A stretch of DNA of 64,000 bases from Dermanyssus gallinae (GCA_003439945.1 QVRM01001118.1:124001-188000), one strand, 5' to 3'. Shown: positions 1 through 10,228, counted from the first letter of the stretch. Translations and numbers: made by a program. Notes: generated by a model not told the origin, from the letters alone.

Positions 1-930
1 GAAATACTGAGTGAGGTGATTTTTTATAGCCTCCAAAGATTCAAATGTTGTGCCATCAAAGGAGTTCTGGAGAGACCTGAACAAGTAATAATCAGATGGT
101 GCGAGGTCGGGACTATAAGCTGGGTGCGGCAGCACATCCCAGTCAAACTCCGCCAATTTTTGCCGGGTGGCCAAACTTTTGTGTGGTGTCGCCTTATCAT
201 GTTGAAAAGTGACGCCCCACTTGTTTGACAATTCCGGGCGCTTCGTTGCTACTGCAGCTTTCAAATCTTCGAGTTGTCTGCAGTAGACGACGGAGTTGAT
301 CGTCTGACCCATTGGAAGCAGCTCAAAATACACGATGCCCTTACAGTCCCACCAGCAGCACAGCATAACCTTCTTCTGATGAATTTCGGGTTTAGGGATA
401 GCTGCGGCCTGAGAACCTCTGGGGATCCAACTTCTTTTCTGTGTTACGTTTCTGTAGAGTATCCATTTTTCATCGCCGGTTATCAATCTCCTCAGAAATG
501 GCTCATTCGAGTTCTTCCGGAGGAGTGCGTGACAGGTATCGACTCGCCCTTCAAGCTGCCTATCATTGAGGTCGTGTGGTAGCCAGATATTCCGCTTGCA
601 CGAGAAACCTGCATCATGGAGGCGATTCCAAACGGTTCCGTGGGAGACTCCCGTTACATCTTCAATTTCTTTTATGGTCAAACCTGGGTTCGAAGTAACC
701 AGGCTTATGACTTCGTCGGTCTCCACAACATTGGGTCGTCCTGACCTCGGTTCATCTTCGAGATTGAAGTTTCCAGCTTTGAAACGGGCGAATGGCTTTT
801 CGACTGTGGATTTGTGTATTGCAATTTCGCCGTAGACTGCACATATCCTCCGGGTTGTTTGCGCTGCACTTATGCCTTCACGGTAGGAGAACAACATAAT
901 GTGTCGAAAATGCGTATTTTTATCCTCCAT
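1..930 (-). CDS. mariner-family transposase, C-terminus cut by window start
   Basis: Cut-and-paste DNA transposase of the mariner family (DD34D), acting in the nucleus on element ends at TA targets. I read the minus strand from the ATG at 930 and found no stop over 310 codons to the window edge. The N-terminal third has the two helix-turn-helix-like DNA-binding segments of the family (residues about 5-110). The catalytic aspartates are D153 in TGDEKW, D245 in QHDKATPH and D280 in APSDYY, with exactly 34 residues between the last two. The usual family length is about 345 aa, so roughly 35 residues lie outside the window. Wording around the catalytic core (KRSW, LLPMGQTINS, HPAYSPDLAPSDYYLF) looks closest to the mellifera-type branch, a tentative call. 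Possibly functional, because no frameshift or stop is visible. Confidence 0.93.
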   Translation of the reverse strand, partial: MEDKNTHFRHIMLFSYREGISAAQTTRRICAVYGEIAIHKSTVEKPFARFKAGNFNLEDEPRSGRPNVVETDEVISLVTSNPGLTIKEIEDVTGVSHGTVWNRLHDAGFSCKRNIWLPHDLNDRQLEGRVDTCHALLRKNSNEPFLRRLITGDEKWILYRNVTQKRSWIPRGSQAAAIPKPEIHQKKVMLCCWWDCKGIVYFELLPMGQTINSVVYCRQLEDLKAAVATKRPELSNKWGVTFQHDKATPHKSLATRQKLAEFDWDVLPHPAYSPDLAPSDYYLFRSLQNSFDGTTFESLEAIKNHLTQYF

Positions 931-1061
931 TGCAGCTGCCAATTCCGCAAACGAAACGGTTAAGTTGGAACCGGTATACCGTCGCGCCGCCACGGGTCTG
1001 CTCCTGAATGTAAACACCCAGCCGCACTCTCAGGCGGCCCTGCTGCAGAGCGCGGGAATTT

Positions 1062-1105
1062 CAAAAATGTGGTCCCAGAAAGCCGACGAACTTTTTGACT
1101 TAACT
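1062..1105 (-). repeat. likely 5' terminal inverted repeat of the mariner
   Basis: Between the transposase start and the adjacent TA tract the minus strand reads a segment starting AGTTAAGTCAAAAAGTTCG, which is the position and general look of a mariner terminal repeat. The partner repeat is outside the window, so the inner border is a guess. Confidence 0.45.
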
Positions 1106-1133
1106 TATATATATATATATATATATATATATA
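1106..1133. repeat. (TA)n microsatellite flanking mariner
   Basis: About 14 TA units directly against the mariner end. Mariner duplicates a TA on insertion, so the element may have landed in this tract. Confidence 0.9.
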
Positions 1134-1689
1134 CGTGTGTGGCTGTGAGTGTCTAGCAGTTTATCTTCCCACTTTCAGATGGCAGCCAAGCACAGTTTCA
1201 CAAATAACGGCATAGGAACTTGCATCTTGCATGTACCGAATAGAAATGAGTCTGAAGAGTTTGGGTACATCTAGGTGATTATATTTTCCACGTATACCTC
1301 TGGCAGTTGGGTAATTGAGCCGTCCCACTTCACTCCGTAGCGAGAAAACATACTCAAACAGCGCGTTAAAGTGCAGTGTGAACTTTTAAAAATTGTCCAC
1401 CAGAGCTGTTCTCGTGCACTGTACTACTGACTTCTTAAAAGCCACTGCTGCTCTGTGACAGGCAACACAAACGGTTTTGGACTGCTTAATGTAGACGTTG
1501 TTACATGACGAGCCCACAAATCAACGACGGGGAATTGGAAAGTTTATTTAGGGAGCTTTTAATTTCCAACGTTACACTGCCAGCATAAGAGATCACGGAT
1601 GATTCTAGCGCTTCTAGCGACGGCGACGTAATATGAAGTAAAGACAGCCATTTTACTAAAGCACAACGAAAGCAGCTGGGATAGACCTG
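1134..1689. other. no gene recognised; short acidic ORF relic
   Basis: No confident gene. At 1505 (+) an ATG opens 27 codons, a stop, then 15 more open codons that are acidic and serine-rich (SSASSDGD). This faintly resembles the N-terminus of piggyBac-type transposases, but no catalytic region follows. Confidence 0.3.
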
Positions 1690-1780
1690 ATTATTTATGA
1701 TAAAATTATTGACTTTTATTTATATAATTTCACTATGTTAGCGCTTTGGAGTGGACAATTGTCTCCGCGCGAACGTGTGA
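1690..1780 (-). mobile_element. 3' UTR end of R2-like LINE
   Basis: Non-coding tail following the ORF that ends at 1781. A diverged copy occurs at about 33900-34000 in the same orientation and weaker ones near 5735-5780 and 6940-7000, which shows this is a repeated element tail. Confidence 0.6.
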
Positions 1781-2740
1781 TTACGAATTCTTTAACCCAG
1801 GGTTAGCCCAGTTCAACAATGTGCCCTGAACAGACGCTGCGTTTTCTCGTTGAATGTCGAGCGACAGCCTCTGACGCAAGAATTCGGATGCCCTCGAGTC
1901 TCCTGTCGAAAGATTAAGGCTTTTACCGACCCGCTGAATCAGCTTGAGCGTAAGGGGGCCTGCAGCTCCCATAGTCTCGAACGCCAACGGACAAAAATCG
2001 TGCGGATAATCGACGCTTAAGTATTTTCTGCATTGATTAACCTCAGCTAACCGGGAGGCATGATCTGCTCGGTCCGCACCTGCACCGACCATCGAAGGGG
2101 CTAATGAGTCGGTTACAGTTGCGTCCCAAACAAGCATGCGGCCACGCTCAAAGGGCGTCAAAGTCAGGCCGTCAGGTCTTTTTCCATCATCCCTTGAAAG
2201 ACCCGGGGGCTCTAGAACGCACGGGAAGCCGGCAGATTTAAGTGCGCGGCTAAAGGTGTCATTTAAAGCGGAGTGACGCGCTCGTCGGCCTGCACTCATC
2301 GCGCATGACAGGCCATAACGGGCCAAGGCGTCCACGAAATCACCACAACGACATCGGTGGGGCACGACTAGGTCAACACCAAGCCGCAGCCCTGCGCTTA
2401 TACGCGTCGTCTCGTCGTCTAACAGAGTCCCAATTCGCGGACACGGTAGGGCCTGTAACCAAGCCTCAGCGCCTTGACTACTAACAGCTCGAAGCCTGGC
2501 TCTATCAGCAATAGAAGTTGCTCTAGTAATCAGGCCTGCTAGTCGCTTTTCATGTAAGGGGACTGTCCAACTACCCCGGTTAGCCCTATCCTTCGGAGGA
2601 GAATCAAATAGCAACGACAATTTTTCAGTCAGCTTTTGAAGTTCAACGTTATAGGCATTCCACCCATCACTGTCCAATAATGTTTTAACCCTGTCCGCCG
2701 CCTGGGTCAATGGCGCCACGATGGCGGGTCCTGCCATCAT
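1781..2740 (-). CDS. R2-like LINE Pol, C-terminal part: zinc finger plus restriction-like endonuclease
   Basis: An open 319-aa reading frame that is the C-terminal portion of a non-LTR retrotransposon polyprotein, not a stand-alone gene. Residues 128-160 carry a Cys/His cluster (C130, C132, C146, H156). Residues 186-206 carry KRPDG followed by VWDATVTD, matching the (K/R)PD...D core of the restriction-like endonuclease that R2-type LINEs use to nick their target. The ATG at 2740 is probably only an internal methionine, because reverse transcriptase sequence continues upstream in broken frames. Related C-termini recur at 5.1-5.7, 14.4-16.3, 28.3-29.0, 29.1-29.9, 56.3 and 63.5-64.0 kb, and this is the best preserved. 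R2-like is assigned by architecture; the exact clade (R2, NeSL, CRE) is unresolved. Confidence 0.8.
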   Translation of the reverse strand: MMAGPAIVAPLTQAADRVKTLLDSDGWNAYNVELQKLTEKLSLLFDSPPKDRANRGSWTVPLHEKRLAGLITRATSIADRARLRAVSSQGAEAWLQALPCPRIGTLLDDETTRISAGLRLGVDLVVPHRCRCGDFVDALARYGLSCAMSAGRRARHSALNDTFSRALKSAGFPCVLEPPGLSRDDGKRPDGLTLTPFERGRMLVWDATVTDSLAPSMVGAGADRADHASRLAEVNQCRKYLSVDYPHDFCPLAFETMGAAGPLTLKLIQRVGKSLNLSTGDSRASEFLRQRLSLDIQRENAASVQGTLLNWANPGLKNS

Positions 2741-3660
2741 GACCGCGTCCGGACACCTGGACCGCCTAAAGAAACCGGGAGCATTACTTGTTCCCTTGCC
2801 GCATCAGTCAGCCTAAGATTTAGTATGATCTCTAAAACGTCTAAACTAAGTCTATTAAATGGTTGTAAAAGCTCTGGTGATAAAAACGGGTTGGAATCTC
2901 TAAGAAGGTGTGGTAGTCTGCCTGTGGCGAAGTCGAGTTTATCTCTTTAACTGTCTAATGCTTTTGCAATGCCGTCCGGCAATAAGGAGACACCTAGCAG
3001 CTCCAGGTTAACCCTGTTCAGTATGCGACAGCCCGGGAGCAAGTTAAGAAGGTTACTTAAATCTAATGGCTCAAATTGGACTCACCCCCTCAATTGCGTA
3101 TAATTATTTGGGAGCCGTGACATATACTTCACATTTGACCGGATTCAGTGTTAGCCCGATAATTGCACTAAAGTCATTAACTTTCCGGATATCGTCAAGT
3201 ACGGTCGGGAGGTCCCCGCCCAGAATCTCGTCATCCAAGTACCAGGCATTAAGGGGGGACTGCAGTGAATTCCTTGATACACAAACAAAAAAGTGGAGAA
3301 GTTCACCCTGCTGAAGACCTGTCTGCGAGGCCATAACGCTCGGGGCATTACTAGGTGGAATGGTCCTGAACCATAGACCAGGTTCGTCTGGTGAAACAGT
3401 AATGCTGCCCACGACTTGACGGCTCGAAGCAAATAGTCTCTCCGGACGCTATTAAAGGCGTTTTGGAAGTCCACTACCTCTGTACCCCCGGGGGTAGCGA
3501 ATCCTAGCTGGTGTTGACCAAAGGTTGTTGAAATAGCTTCCTTATTGTCGTAGCAGCCGATTTTGGCCGCCAGTCGGTGAACGACTGAAGAACAAGCTAT
3601 TGGACGTAATGAGCCATCTTTTTTTAATGCAAACATTTTTGCCCCAATGATGATAAAATG
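2741..3660 (-). pseudogene. R2-like LINE reverse transcriptase, frameshifted
   Basis: Continuation upstream of the 319-aa frame. The minus strand reads a polymerase palm in shifting frames: MFALKKDGSLRPIAC near 3636, DFQNAFNSVRRDYLL near 3450, then WYLDDEILGGDLP near 3240 with GLTLNPVKCEVYV after it. YLDD fits the F/YxDD active site of LINE polymerases. Further on, LPDGIAKALDS and MLPVSLGGPG fragments lead into the endonuclease part. Several stops and frameshifts make it non-coding. The element is 5'-truncated near 3660. Confidence 0.75.
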
Positions 3661-4472
3661 ATAAGAAAGTCAACCGCTACGCTACAATTCCAGCTGAACA
3701 TGGACATGGATTCGTCAGAGAATAGTCCACAACGGATGCACTAGAATTTGGCACTAGAAAAGGACGTGCGCGGCATCGCATTCCAGAACCGCCTTCGACA
3801 CCGTGCTTAGAAATCGATAATTTAACAAACCGCGCGAGACGTTTGCAATTACGTCTAGTATGTTACCTCTTGCGTGTCATCTGCGTATACAATATTCTTA
3901 CAATAAAACGGAATAAAGCCCACTACATGCAATGAATGGTAACTCACAACACGAGCCCCATTAAATCTCCTGGGTGTACAAAATGCATTTTACACGGCAA
4001 AGTGAACAGAGATTAGAAGGCGCTCGGGCAAAAAGAAACGCTCTATTTTCGCACAATGAGAGCATCCTACTTAGACGCCCGCAGCCTTGTAGCCGGTTGA
4101 AGGGAAGTGGGATAAAGCATCGCAGTTAGCAATTAACTGATGTAGTTTAATATTTCTCGTGTACAAATTGCTAAACATCGGCTGAAAGTTCTCTGCGGTT
4201 TTTCGTGTCAGCCCAACGAAAAGTCGTGTAATGCGTAATATATGGTAAGGGCTCCCGGCGAAAACGCGCGTGTTTAAATAAAATTGTGTATGTTGAAAAC
4301 GATTAACATTTGATAGTAACTTTTGGTAATACAAATTAAGTACTTTATTATCTACTGACAGTGTCAGTGGTATTAAAGTGGTTACGCCGTTGCGTTATGC
4401 CCCTAATGCACGAGCATAGCACTTGCAATCTGCGCAATTACTCTGTTTGTTTTTTCTTATCAACAAGTTCCG
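3661..4472. other. no gene recognised
   Basis: AT-rich sequence; no motif, RNA gene or clear repeat seen. The short open frames present have no protein-like features. Confidence 0.5.
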
Positions 4473-4940
4473 TTACTCAATCCACGCTAAAATAAACGTG
4501 AAAGGAAACGGGCATCCGTAGCACTTTATATCAAATAATGCATCGTTCAATAGTGAATATATTGCTCTGCCGTTTTGTCTAAGGTTTTGACGTTCAACTT
4601 TCACAAATATGGGAGAGCCCGCGTCCCCTTCGACGGGCAGAAAGGAAGGCTTTTTGTATTCGCGTTCAGAGACTTGGCATGTCTTGGAAACCTTCCCGAG
4701 AACGACGTACTGCAAATCAAGCCTTATCTTGGAGACATTTGGACAGACACTACAGCGCAAGCACTGCCCTAAATCCGATGGTAGATCCCGGCTACGGAAA
4801 AGACCGGAGTTGGAGGTGTCACACCCCGCTAGGCCATCCGTCTTTTTCCTATGTTCAAAATGTCTGATTCTGGATCCCTCGTGAGCTAGTATTTTCAAAC
4901 CTTCGTGCATCCTTCTTGTCAGCGTGAATCCAACAAGCAT
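4473..4940 (-). CDS. unassigned 155-codon open frame
   Basis: An ATG-to-stop frame of 155 codons with mixed composition and five cysteines in the middle (including CLRCSVC near residues 61-67). I recognise no family, see no signal peptide or membrane segment, and find no splice-like borders. It could be a decayed transposon ORF or chance in a less AT-rich stretch. Overlapping open frames exist on the other strand, which weakens the case. Confidence 0.25.
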   Translation of the reverse strand: MLVGFTLTRRMHEGLKILAHEGSRIRHFEHRKKTDGLAGCDTSNSGLFRSRDLPSDLGQCLRCSVCPNVSKIRLDLQYVVLGKVSKTCQVSEREYKKPSFLPVEGDAGSPIFVKVERQNLRQNGRAIYSLLNDALFDIKCYGCPFPFTFILAWIE

Positions 4941-5089
4941 CTAAGAAGGAACGCGATCCGCTCTAATCCCAACTCTGTGTTTTGCGTCTTTTTTTTGTCC
5001 TGGGGATTACTTTTTGTACATATTCGGTGACCCGTATCATGCAATGACTACACTGGCTACTGAAAGCAATTTGCCTGTCATTCCCTCAA

Positions 5090-5790
5090 TTGCGTATAAT
5101 TACTTTTTGCACGTGCTTATATATAGGTTGGGCACCCAACGAGCTTATGCAGTCAGAATGGCTGAGGCCAGTACGTCGGAAATACGCGCGTATCGGCTAG
5201 CCGCCCGATTTCCGCCCATTTGAGTTTGAAACGTTACGAGATCGAGCTCCATTACTTACATAGGAGAGAAAATAGCTGAGGAGAATCTGCAACAGAGACT
5301 TTTATTTAACGTCATTAGTTCGTGCTCTGTGTTTTACATTATTTTTTGCTCTGCAGATTATTTGTTGCGCAGCATATTCAGTTGTCTGCACCATATATAT
5401 ATATATATATATAAGTCGGTCGCTGCCCAAACAGGTTATGCAGTCACGATGGCTAAGGTTAATACTCCCTAATATGCGTCCATTGGCTACCTATATGATT
5501 TCGACCCATTTGCATTTGAAACGTTAGGCAGACCTGGAAAGCTAGAAGGACCCTATCACTGTTAAGCTTATTAAAAACGTTTGAAGGGCACTCACCCTTG
5601 TTATAAAAGAAAAAATATCTGAGAAGTACTTACCCTCTACGTCCGACGGGGCAACGCCGCGAGAGCTATAGGTACCCTGCTGAGCTTTGCTGATCCCAGG
5701 TTAACCCATAATAAGTGCACGTGCTCATAACGACCAATTGTCCTCGCCCAATTCACAATGACTAGATTCCAAAAGAAACTAAAAAAAAAA
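5090..5790 (+). pseudogene. degenerate R2-like LINE C-terminal remnants, two copies in tandem
   Basis: Two stretches (about 5120-5300 and 5430-5720) resemble each other and the C-terminal tail of the 1781-2740 frame. The second reads AYAVTMAK, then DFDPFAFETLGRPG, then in another frame RRGNAARAIGTLLSFADP. The equivalents in the better copy are CRKY...DFCPLAFETMGAAG and QRENAASVQGTLLNWANP. Stops and frameshifts throughout. The remnant ends in an A-run (5781-5791) followed by (TA)n, like other LINE tails here. Which clade member donated it is unclear. Confidence 0.6.
5393..5413. repeat. (TA)n microsatellite
   Basis: About ten TA units separating the two R2-like remnants. Confidence 0.9.
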
Positions 5791-5805
5791 ATATATATAT
5801 ATATA
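5781..5805 (+). repeat. A-run plus (TA)n retroelement tail
   Basis: Eleven A followed by about seven TA units, at the 3' side of an R2-like remnant. Confidence 0.6.
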
Positions 5806-5819
5806 AGAAACAGTATATA

Positions 5820-6866
5820 CAGGGTGTGACTGAACGAATTTTATAGCGATACATAAAATTGTAGAGCTCGTTAAAACGAATATTTTTTCCAATGGAACAT
5901 GTGCTCTGAGAAGTCTTGTTTCGGAGTTACAGTGAAATTACTACAATTTGTGACACTGGTGTTTTTGCCCGACATAGGAGCACAAAATGTGCTGTTGCGA
6001 GACAACCAGTCTTCCTAGACAGAAACTAAGCACACCGTCGTGTTCGTGATAAAATTCTGCTCCATCTGATGAATATGCAAGGTCAGAAGACGCGACATGG
6101 TCGCTTAGAAGAAAATTCGCCAAAAATGAAGTTCTTCATTAGCGTTCACGCCAAATACTTTAGAATCATAACCCTACAACCACTCACAGCGCTCAAAGCG
6201 GACATATTCAGCCAATGCGCAATTCATGGCGATCATTTTGGTACCAAACATATGTCAATGCGAGCTGTGGTTGCGGAGTAATTACGATTTTTCGGCGGGA
6301 TGTCCAGATTGAGTGCATGTAAAATGACTGTGTGGCGACGTTCACTACCGCCGACGTGTCGCGCGACAGCCGCAGCGCGTCATTTTTCATGCACTTAATC
6401 TGGACATCCCGCCGAAAACTCGTAATTACTCCGCAACCACAGCTCGCATTGACATATGTTTGGTACCAAAATGAACTGATGGCTGAATATGTCCGCTTTG
6501 AGCGCTGTGAGTGGTTGTAGGGTTATGATTCTAAAGTATTTGGCGTGAACGCTAATGAAGAACTTCATTTTTGGCGAATTTTCTTCTAAGCGACCATGTC
6601 GCGTCTTCTTGCATATTCATCAGATAGAGCAGAATTTTATCACGAACACGACGGTGTGCTTAGTTTCTGTCTAGGAAGACTGGTTGTCTCGCAACAGCAC
6701 ATTTTGTGCTCCTATGTCGGGCAAAAACACCAGTGTCACAAATTGTAGTAATTTCACTGTAACTCCGAAACAAGACTTCTCAGAGCACATGTTCCATTGG
6801 ACAAAATATTCGTTTTAACGAGCTCTACAATTTTATGTATCGCTATAAAATTCGTTCAGTCACACC

Positions 6867-6869
<3 letters not shown>
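5820..6869. mobile_element. 1,050-bp fold-back (palindromic) DNA element with CAGGGTG ends
   Basis: Starts CAGGGTGTGACTGAACG and ends with its reverse complement; the two arms (about 5820-6330 and 6375-6869) match almost base for base, leaving a spacer of about 45 bp. Both ends meet TA (TATATA|CAGGG and CCCTG|TATATA), consistent with a TA target duplication. There is no transposase, so it would be non-autonomous. Open frames inside are mirror images of each other and not genes. The superfamily is unknown. Confidence 0.9.

Positions 6870-6915
<46 letters not shown>
6870..6915. repeat. (TA)n microsatellite at fold-back edge
   Basis: About 23 TA units directly following the right arm. Confidence 0.95.
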
Positions 6916-6920
<5 letters not shown>

Positions 6921-7087
6921 GTTAATTTAATTTAATTTATAACGAGTAATTGTCTCCCCTCCCCAACTCACAACGACTAAATTTCATATCACATTTTGTT
7001 CGTGTTTTATTAAATACATGTTTTTATATATGTATTTTTTGGTTTTTGGAAAGGAACTTTAACATTTATATATGTACCAGAACTTAA

Positions 7088-7089
<2 letters not shown>
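6916..7089. other. diverged R2-like 3'-UTR fragment and AT-rich DNA
   Basis: Positions 6940-7000 resemble 5730-5775 (shared AATTGTCTCC-like and ACAACGACTA-like stretches), so the fold-back lies between two diverged copies of one LINE tail. Confidence 0.4.

Positions 7090-7125
<36 letters not shown>
7090..7125. repeat. (TA)n microsatellite
   Basis: About 18 TA units. Confidence 0.95.
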
Positions 7126-7128
<3 letters not shown>

Positions 7129-8154
7129 GGGCGATTTTGCATTTTTGCACAGATACATTATTATTACAGATATTCCAAAGTGTTTTTGTTCCAACATTGC
7201 TTTGTTTTATGGATTAGCGTATTTACTTACATAATAACAGATGGGGATGCAGGAAAACCCTGCCACATATACGCGCAAGCACTATTTGGCTCCTATGAGT
7301 GCTTATTAGAACATTACAAAAAATGATCAATAAGATTTGCGCTCTTAAATTGTTATAGTACTCGTATGGCGCTGTTCTTAAATAAAGTTTACACCACGTG
7401 AAATCAACAGCATTTGGCTCCATATCACAACTCTTGAGGGCCTTCTCCGGCATTTTTATGCGGGCTTTTCAACAACAAATCTTTGTGGATTAACCAAGCA
7501 CAAAACTCAAGTGCGCCGCCAAACCGTATCATGTTTTTCTAATGCGTTACATATACACTACTTGCATGTTCGAACACAAGAAATAGATACCCACACCTAG
7601 CATCTAACCTGCGATCGAGCATACCAGAAGAGAATATAGCTTTCTTTAGTAATAAAATACCTTAAGGTTATTTTTGTTAATTGATGTGGTGATAAATTAT
7701 CCATCCACCGTAAGCACCAAAAGCATTTTTCTGATCATAGTATTTGCTTCCAGTAGCATGAAATTCTGCCGTTTATGAGCAATGCCCAGTCTCGAATTAT
7801 CTCGAATTTAGATGCAGATAGATTCACTGTGATTGTAGTGTAAAGCCATATCAAGCTATCTCTGAAAAGTAAATCCGGATAATGTATTTTGTCACATGTA
7901 CTACACGGTTTTATATATATGTGGAATAAATATGCAAGGTGGTATGAATCAGTAAGTACTAAACGGTAGTTCCCGAACGTTCTCATAATCATCTCAAAAG
8001 TCTTTCTTGCGCACAAGTGTGACATTACTACATCTAAGAAATTAATATAAACTCGTCGATCGTCGTTTGGCGTAATATTACCTCATGGCAAAACTCCAAT
8101 AGTTTTTCTCAGTCGGCCGCAAACCGTGACAATAAAAAAAATATAAATCGGAGG
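7126..8154. other. no gene recognised; unclassified interspersed repeat at about 7430-7580
   Basis: A stretch around CCAAGCACAAAACTCAAGTG and TTCTAATGCGTTACATATAC reappears, diverged, at about 23960-24010 and 44540-44640, so it belongs to a repeat family I cannot classify. The rest shows nothing. Confidence 0.35.
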
Positions 8155-8560
8155 TCCTCGAAAACGTCCTTCTTCCCTTGGCGCAGAGTCATTTCGGTGG
8201 AAGGTACTGGATATTCCAGCAGCACGGTGCGTCGGCTTACGTTGCAACATCTGTGCAGAAATAGCTTAAATACAGCATTCCTGAATTCATTGACAATGCT
8301 AAATGGCCCCTAAGAAATCCAGATCTCAACTCAATAGATCGCTCTGTGTGAGACATCTTGAAAGCCAAGGTTGGACGCACACACCAGGACCAATTTAACC
8401 AAACCATTTAGCATGCATGGGGTGAGGCTAGTTAAACCTACCTACGTCTAACGGTGGATAGGAGCGCTTGAGAAAGTGTGTGACCCAAAAAGACGACCGA
8501 TTCTAATGAAAATGTGCGCGAATGAGGGCTTGTTGCATTTAATTTGACTGCACTAAGTTC
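8155..8560 (+). pseudogene. Tc1/mariner-superfamily transposase relic, C-terminal half
   Basis: The plus strand reads YKSEVLENVLLPLAQSHFG, then WIFQQHGASAYVATSVQK, then PEFIDNAKWPLRNPDLNS with IDRSV and DILKAKV. This is the usual order of a Tc1/mariner transposase from its second catalytic residue to the third. The second catalytic Asp has become His (FQQH instead of FQQD), and stops occur after VQK and after RSV. Spacing between the last two catalytic positions fits a 37-residue type (maT/DD37D-like) better than DD34. The N-terminal half is absent. Confidence 0.7.
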
Positions 8561-8619
8561 ATAAAGTCATACATGTTTTATTCTGTGTGACTTTTAACAT
8601 TTTTAAAGAGTTTATGCTG

Positions 8620-8622
<3 letters not shown>

Positions 8623-8656
<34 letters not shown>

Positions 8657-8660
8657 TACT

Positions 8661-8728
<68 letters not shown>

Positions 8729-8799
8729 TACATGTACGTATATATGTGTGTATATATGCATACACATGTATGTCCATATATATATATATATATATATAC
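8623..8799. repeat. compound (TA)n/(CATA) microsatellite
   Basis: Three TA blocks (8623-8653, 8662-8726, 8776-8799) separated by TGCATACATG-type variants. The IYIYIY open frames here are an artefact of the repeat. Confidence 0.95.
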
Positions 8800-8801
8800 A
8801 T

Positions 8802-9700
8802 TAAATTTGCCAAACATTCACGGGTCAAGAGAATGCAGGCGTAGATTGCTGATGTCAGTGGCCGAATCTTTAGCGCTATTCGGGTCCCCAGTCTGGCTGA
8901 AGGCCCCTTTAAAAACGAAGATAGAGAGGGATCCTTGGCACTCAGGGAATGGCCCTCAGGAGTATCCAGGCGTATCGCACGGTTAGCACAAACTCTGCTC
9001 TCGTGCTGGCAGGAGCTCTTCCCTGGGACCTGGAGGTGAAAGAGAAGCGAACGCTCTGGGACAATCACTCGAGCAGCAGCGATAAAGTAGAGAGAGAGAG
9101 AAAGCAATGGAGACATGGCAGGCCAAATGGTACTCTGTTTCTTCTGGATCACCAGGGCACACTCTCATCCCGATCTCTCATCCCAAACATGAAAAATGAT
9201 AAAAAATAAATTGAGCGGCCGGGGGGAGAACTAATACATTACCTCATGCAAATCCTCAAGGGACATGGAAACTTTTAGACCTACCTCATTCGAATTAGAA
9301 AAGTTCCCTCAACGAGCTGTGTTCACTGCCAGGAAGGAACGTATGATGACTCGACCCACACTCTTCTAAAGTGCCAGGTACTGGAACAGGCTAGAGCCAC
9401 GGCAATCGCAAAACTCAGGAACAAATTGACTAATGAAGGAGACGGAAAAAAAGCAAATACTCCAGATCTCCCCGGAGGAACCCTTAAGGAGTTCGTGGAG
9501 TTCATATGCGGCACGAATTTTGGGTGAAAGCTAGGAGTAGCTATGGGTACGGATGTACTGAAGAAGAGAGGAGTCTTGGCAAGGCTCTGGAAAGCAATAT
9601 TTCCACCAATTGTATTAGAAGATCACGTGAGTGTGAATGATGCGGCTTTGCAGGTGTTAGTGCAATACACGTCAAACGTCGGGGAAACTTGTGAGTGACC
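8802..9700 (+). pseudogene. R1-clade ORF2 C-terminal remnant
   Basis: Reads LPNIHG then [20 protein letters not shown], parallel to residues 763-793 of the intact ORF2 at 19318-22518. After a frame break, [20 protein letters not shown] and later a CCHC knuckle (CVHC...H...C near 9320-9375) follow, then a long stretch to a stop near 9698. Several frameshifts and at least one stop prevent translation. The polymerase active site is missing because the copy is 5'-truncated. Confidence 0.8.
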
Positions 9701-10052
9701 CCAGCCAAATAATCCGAGTGGAACTCGCCACTTTTCCTGATGGTCCATAGTACTGTTCTATGGAGATTTGGAGTTCGTGGAGTTCATATGCGGCACGATT
9801 TTTGGGTGAAAGCTAGAAGTAGCTATGGCTACGGATGTACTGAAGAAGAGAGGAGCCTTGGCAAGGCTCTGGAAAGCAATATTTCCACCAATTGTATTAG
9901 AAGATCACGTGAGTGTGAATGATGCGGCTTTGCAGGTGTTAGTGCAATACACGTCAAACGTCGGGGAAACTTGTGAGTGACCCCAGCCAAATGATCCGAG
10001 TGGAACTCGCCACTTTTCCTGATGGTCCATAGTACTGTTCTATGGAGATTTG
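9489..10052 (+). repeat. 282-bp tandem duplication inside the R1 copy
   Basis: 9489-9770 is repeated at 9771-10052 with only a few mismatches. The unit covers the end of ORF2 and part of the 3' UTR. Confidence 0.95.
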
Positions 10053-10223
10053 GGCCATCAGAGAGTGAAGCTTAAGGAGGAGGTGCGTTTAGTGAGTATG
10101 GTGCTCAGCGGGCTAACATCCATCCGCTGGGGTCGAGTCCCACAGTGCTCGAGACGTGAAATAAAACCTTTCCCTACTCGCAGCAATAGTACGTAAGAGT
10201 ATTTTCTCTCCTCTATAAAAAAC

Positions 10224-10228
<5 letters not shown>

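Larger units (their letters stand above)
8802..10228 (+). mobile_element. 5'-truncated R1-clade LINE, flanked by TA tracts on both sides
   Basis: Carries the last third of ORF2 and the 3' UTR of an element related to the intact one at 19-22.7 kb. The body begins directly after one TA tract and ends at the next. The 3' UTR contains the conserved TTTAGTG...GAGTCCCAC block. Confidence 0.85.

Noticed and set aside
4473..4940. Genuine 155-aa gene
   Set aside because: Kept only as a low-confidence open frame: no domain, competing frames on the other strand, no gene context.
8578..9152. Long open frames of alternating Ile/Tyr
   Set aside because: Translations of TA microsatellites, here and at every other TA tract.
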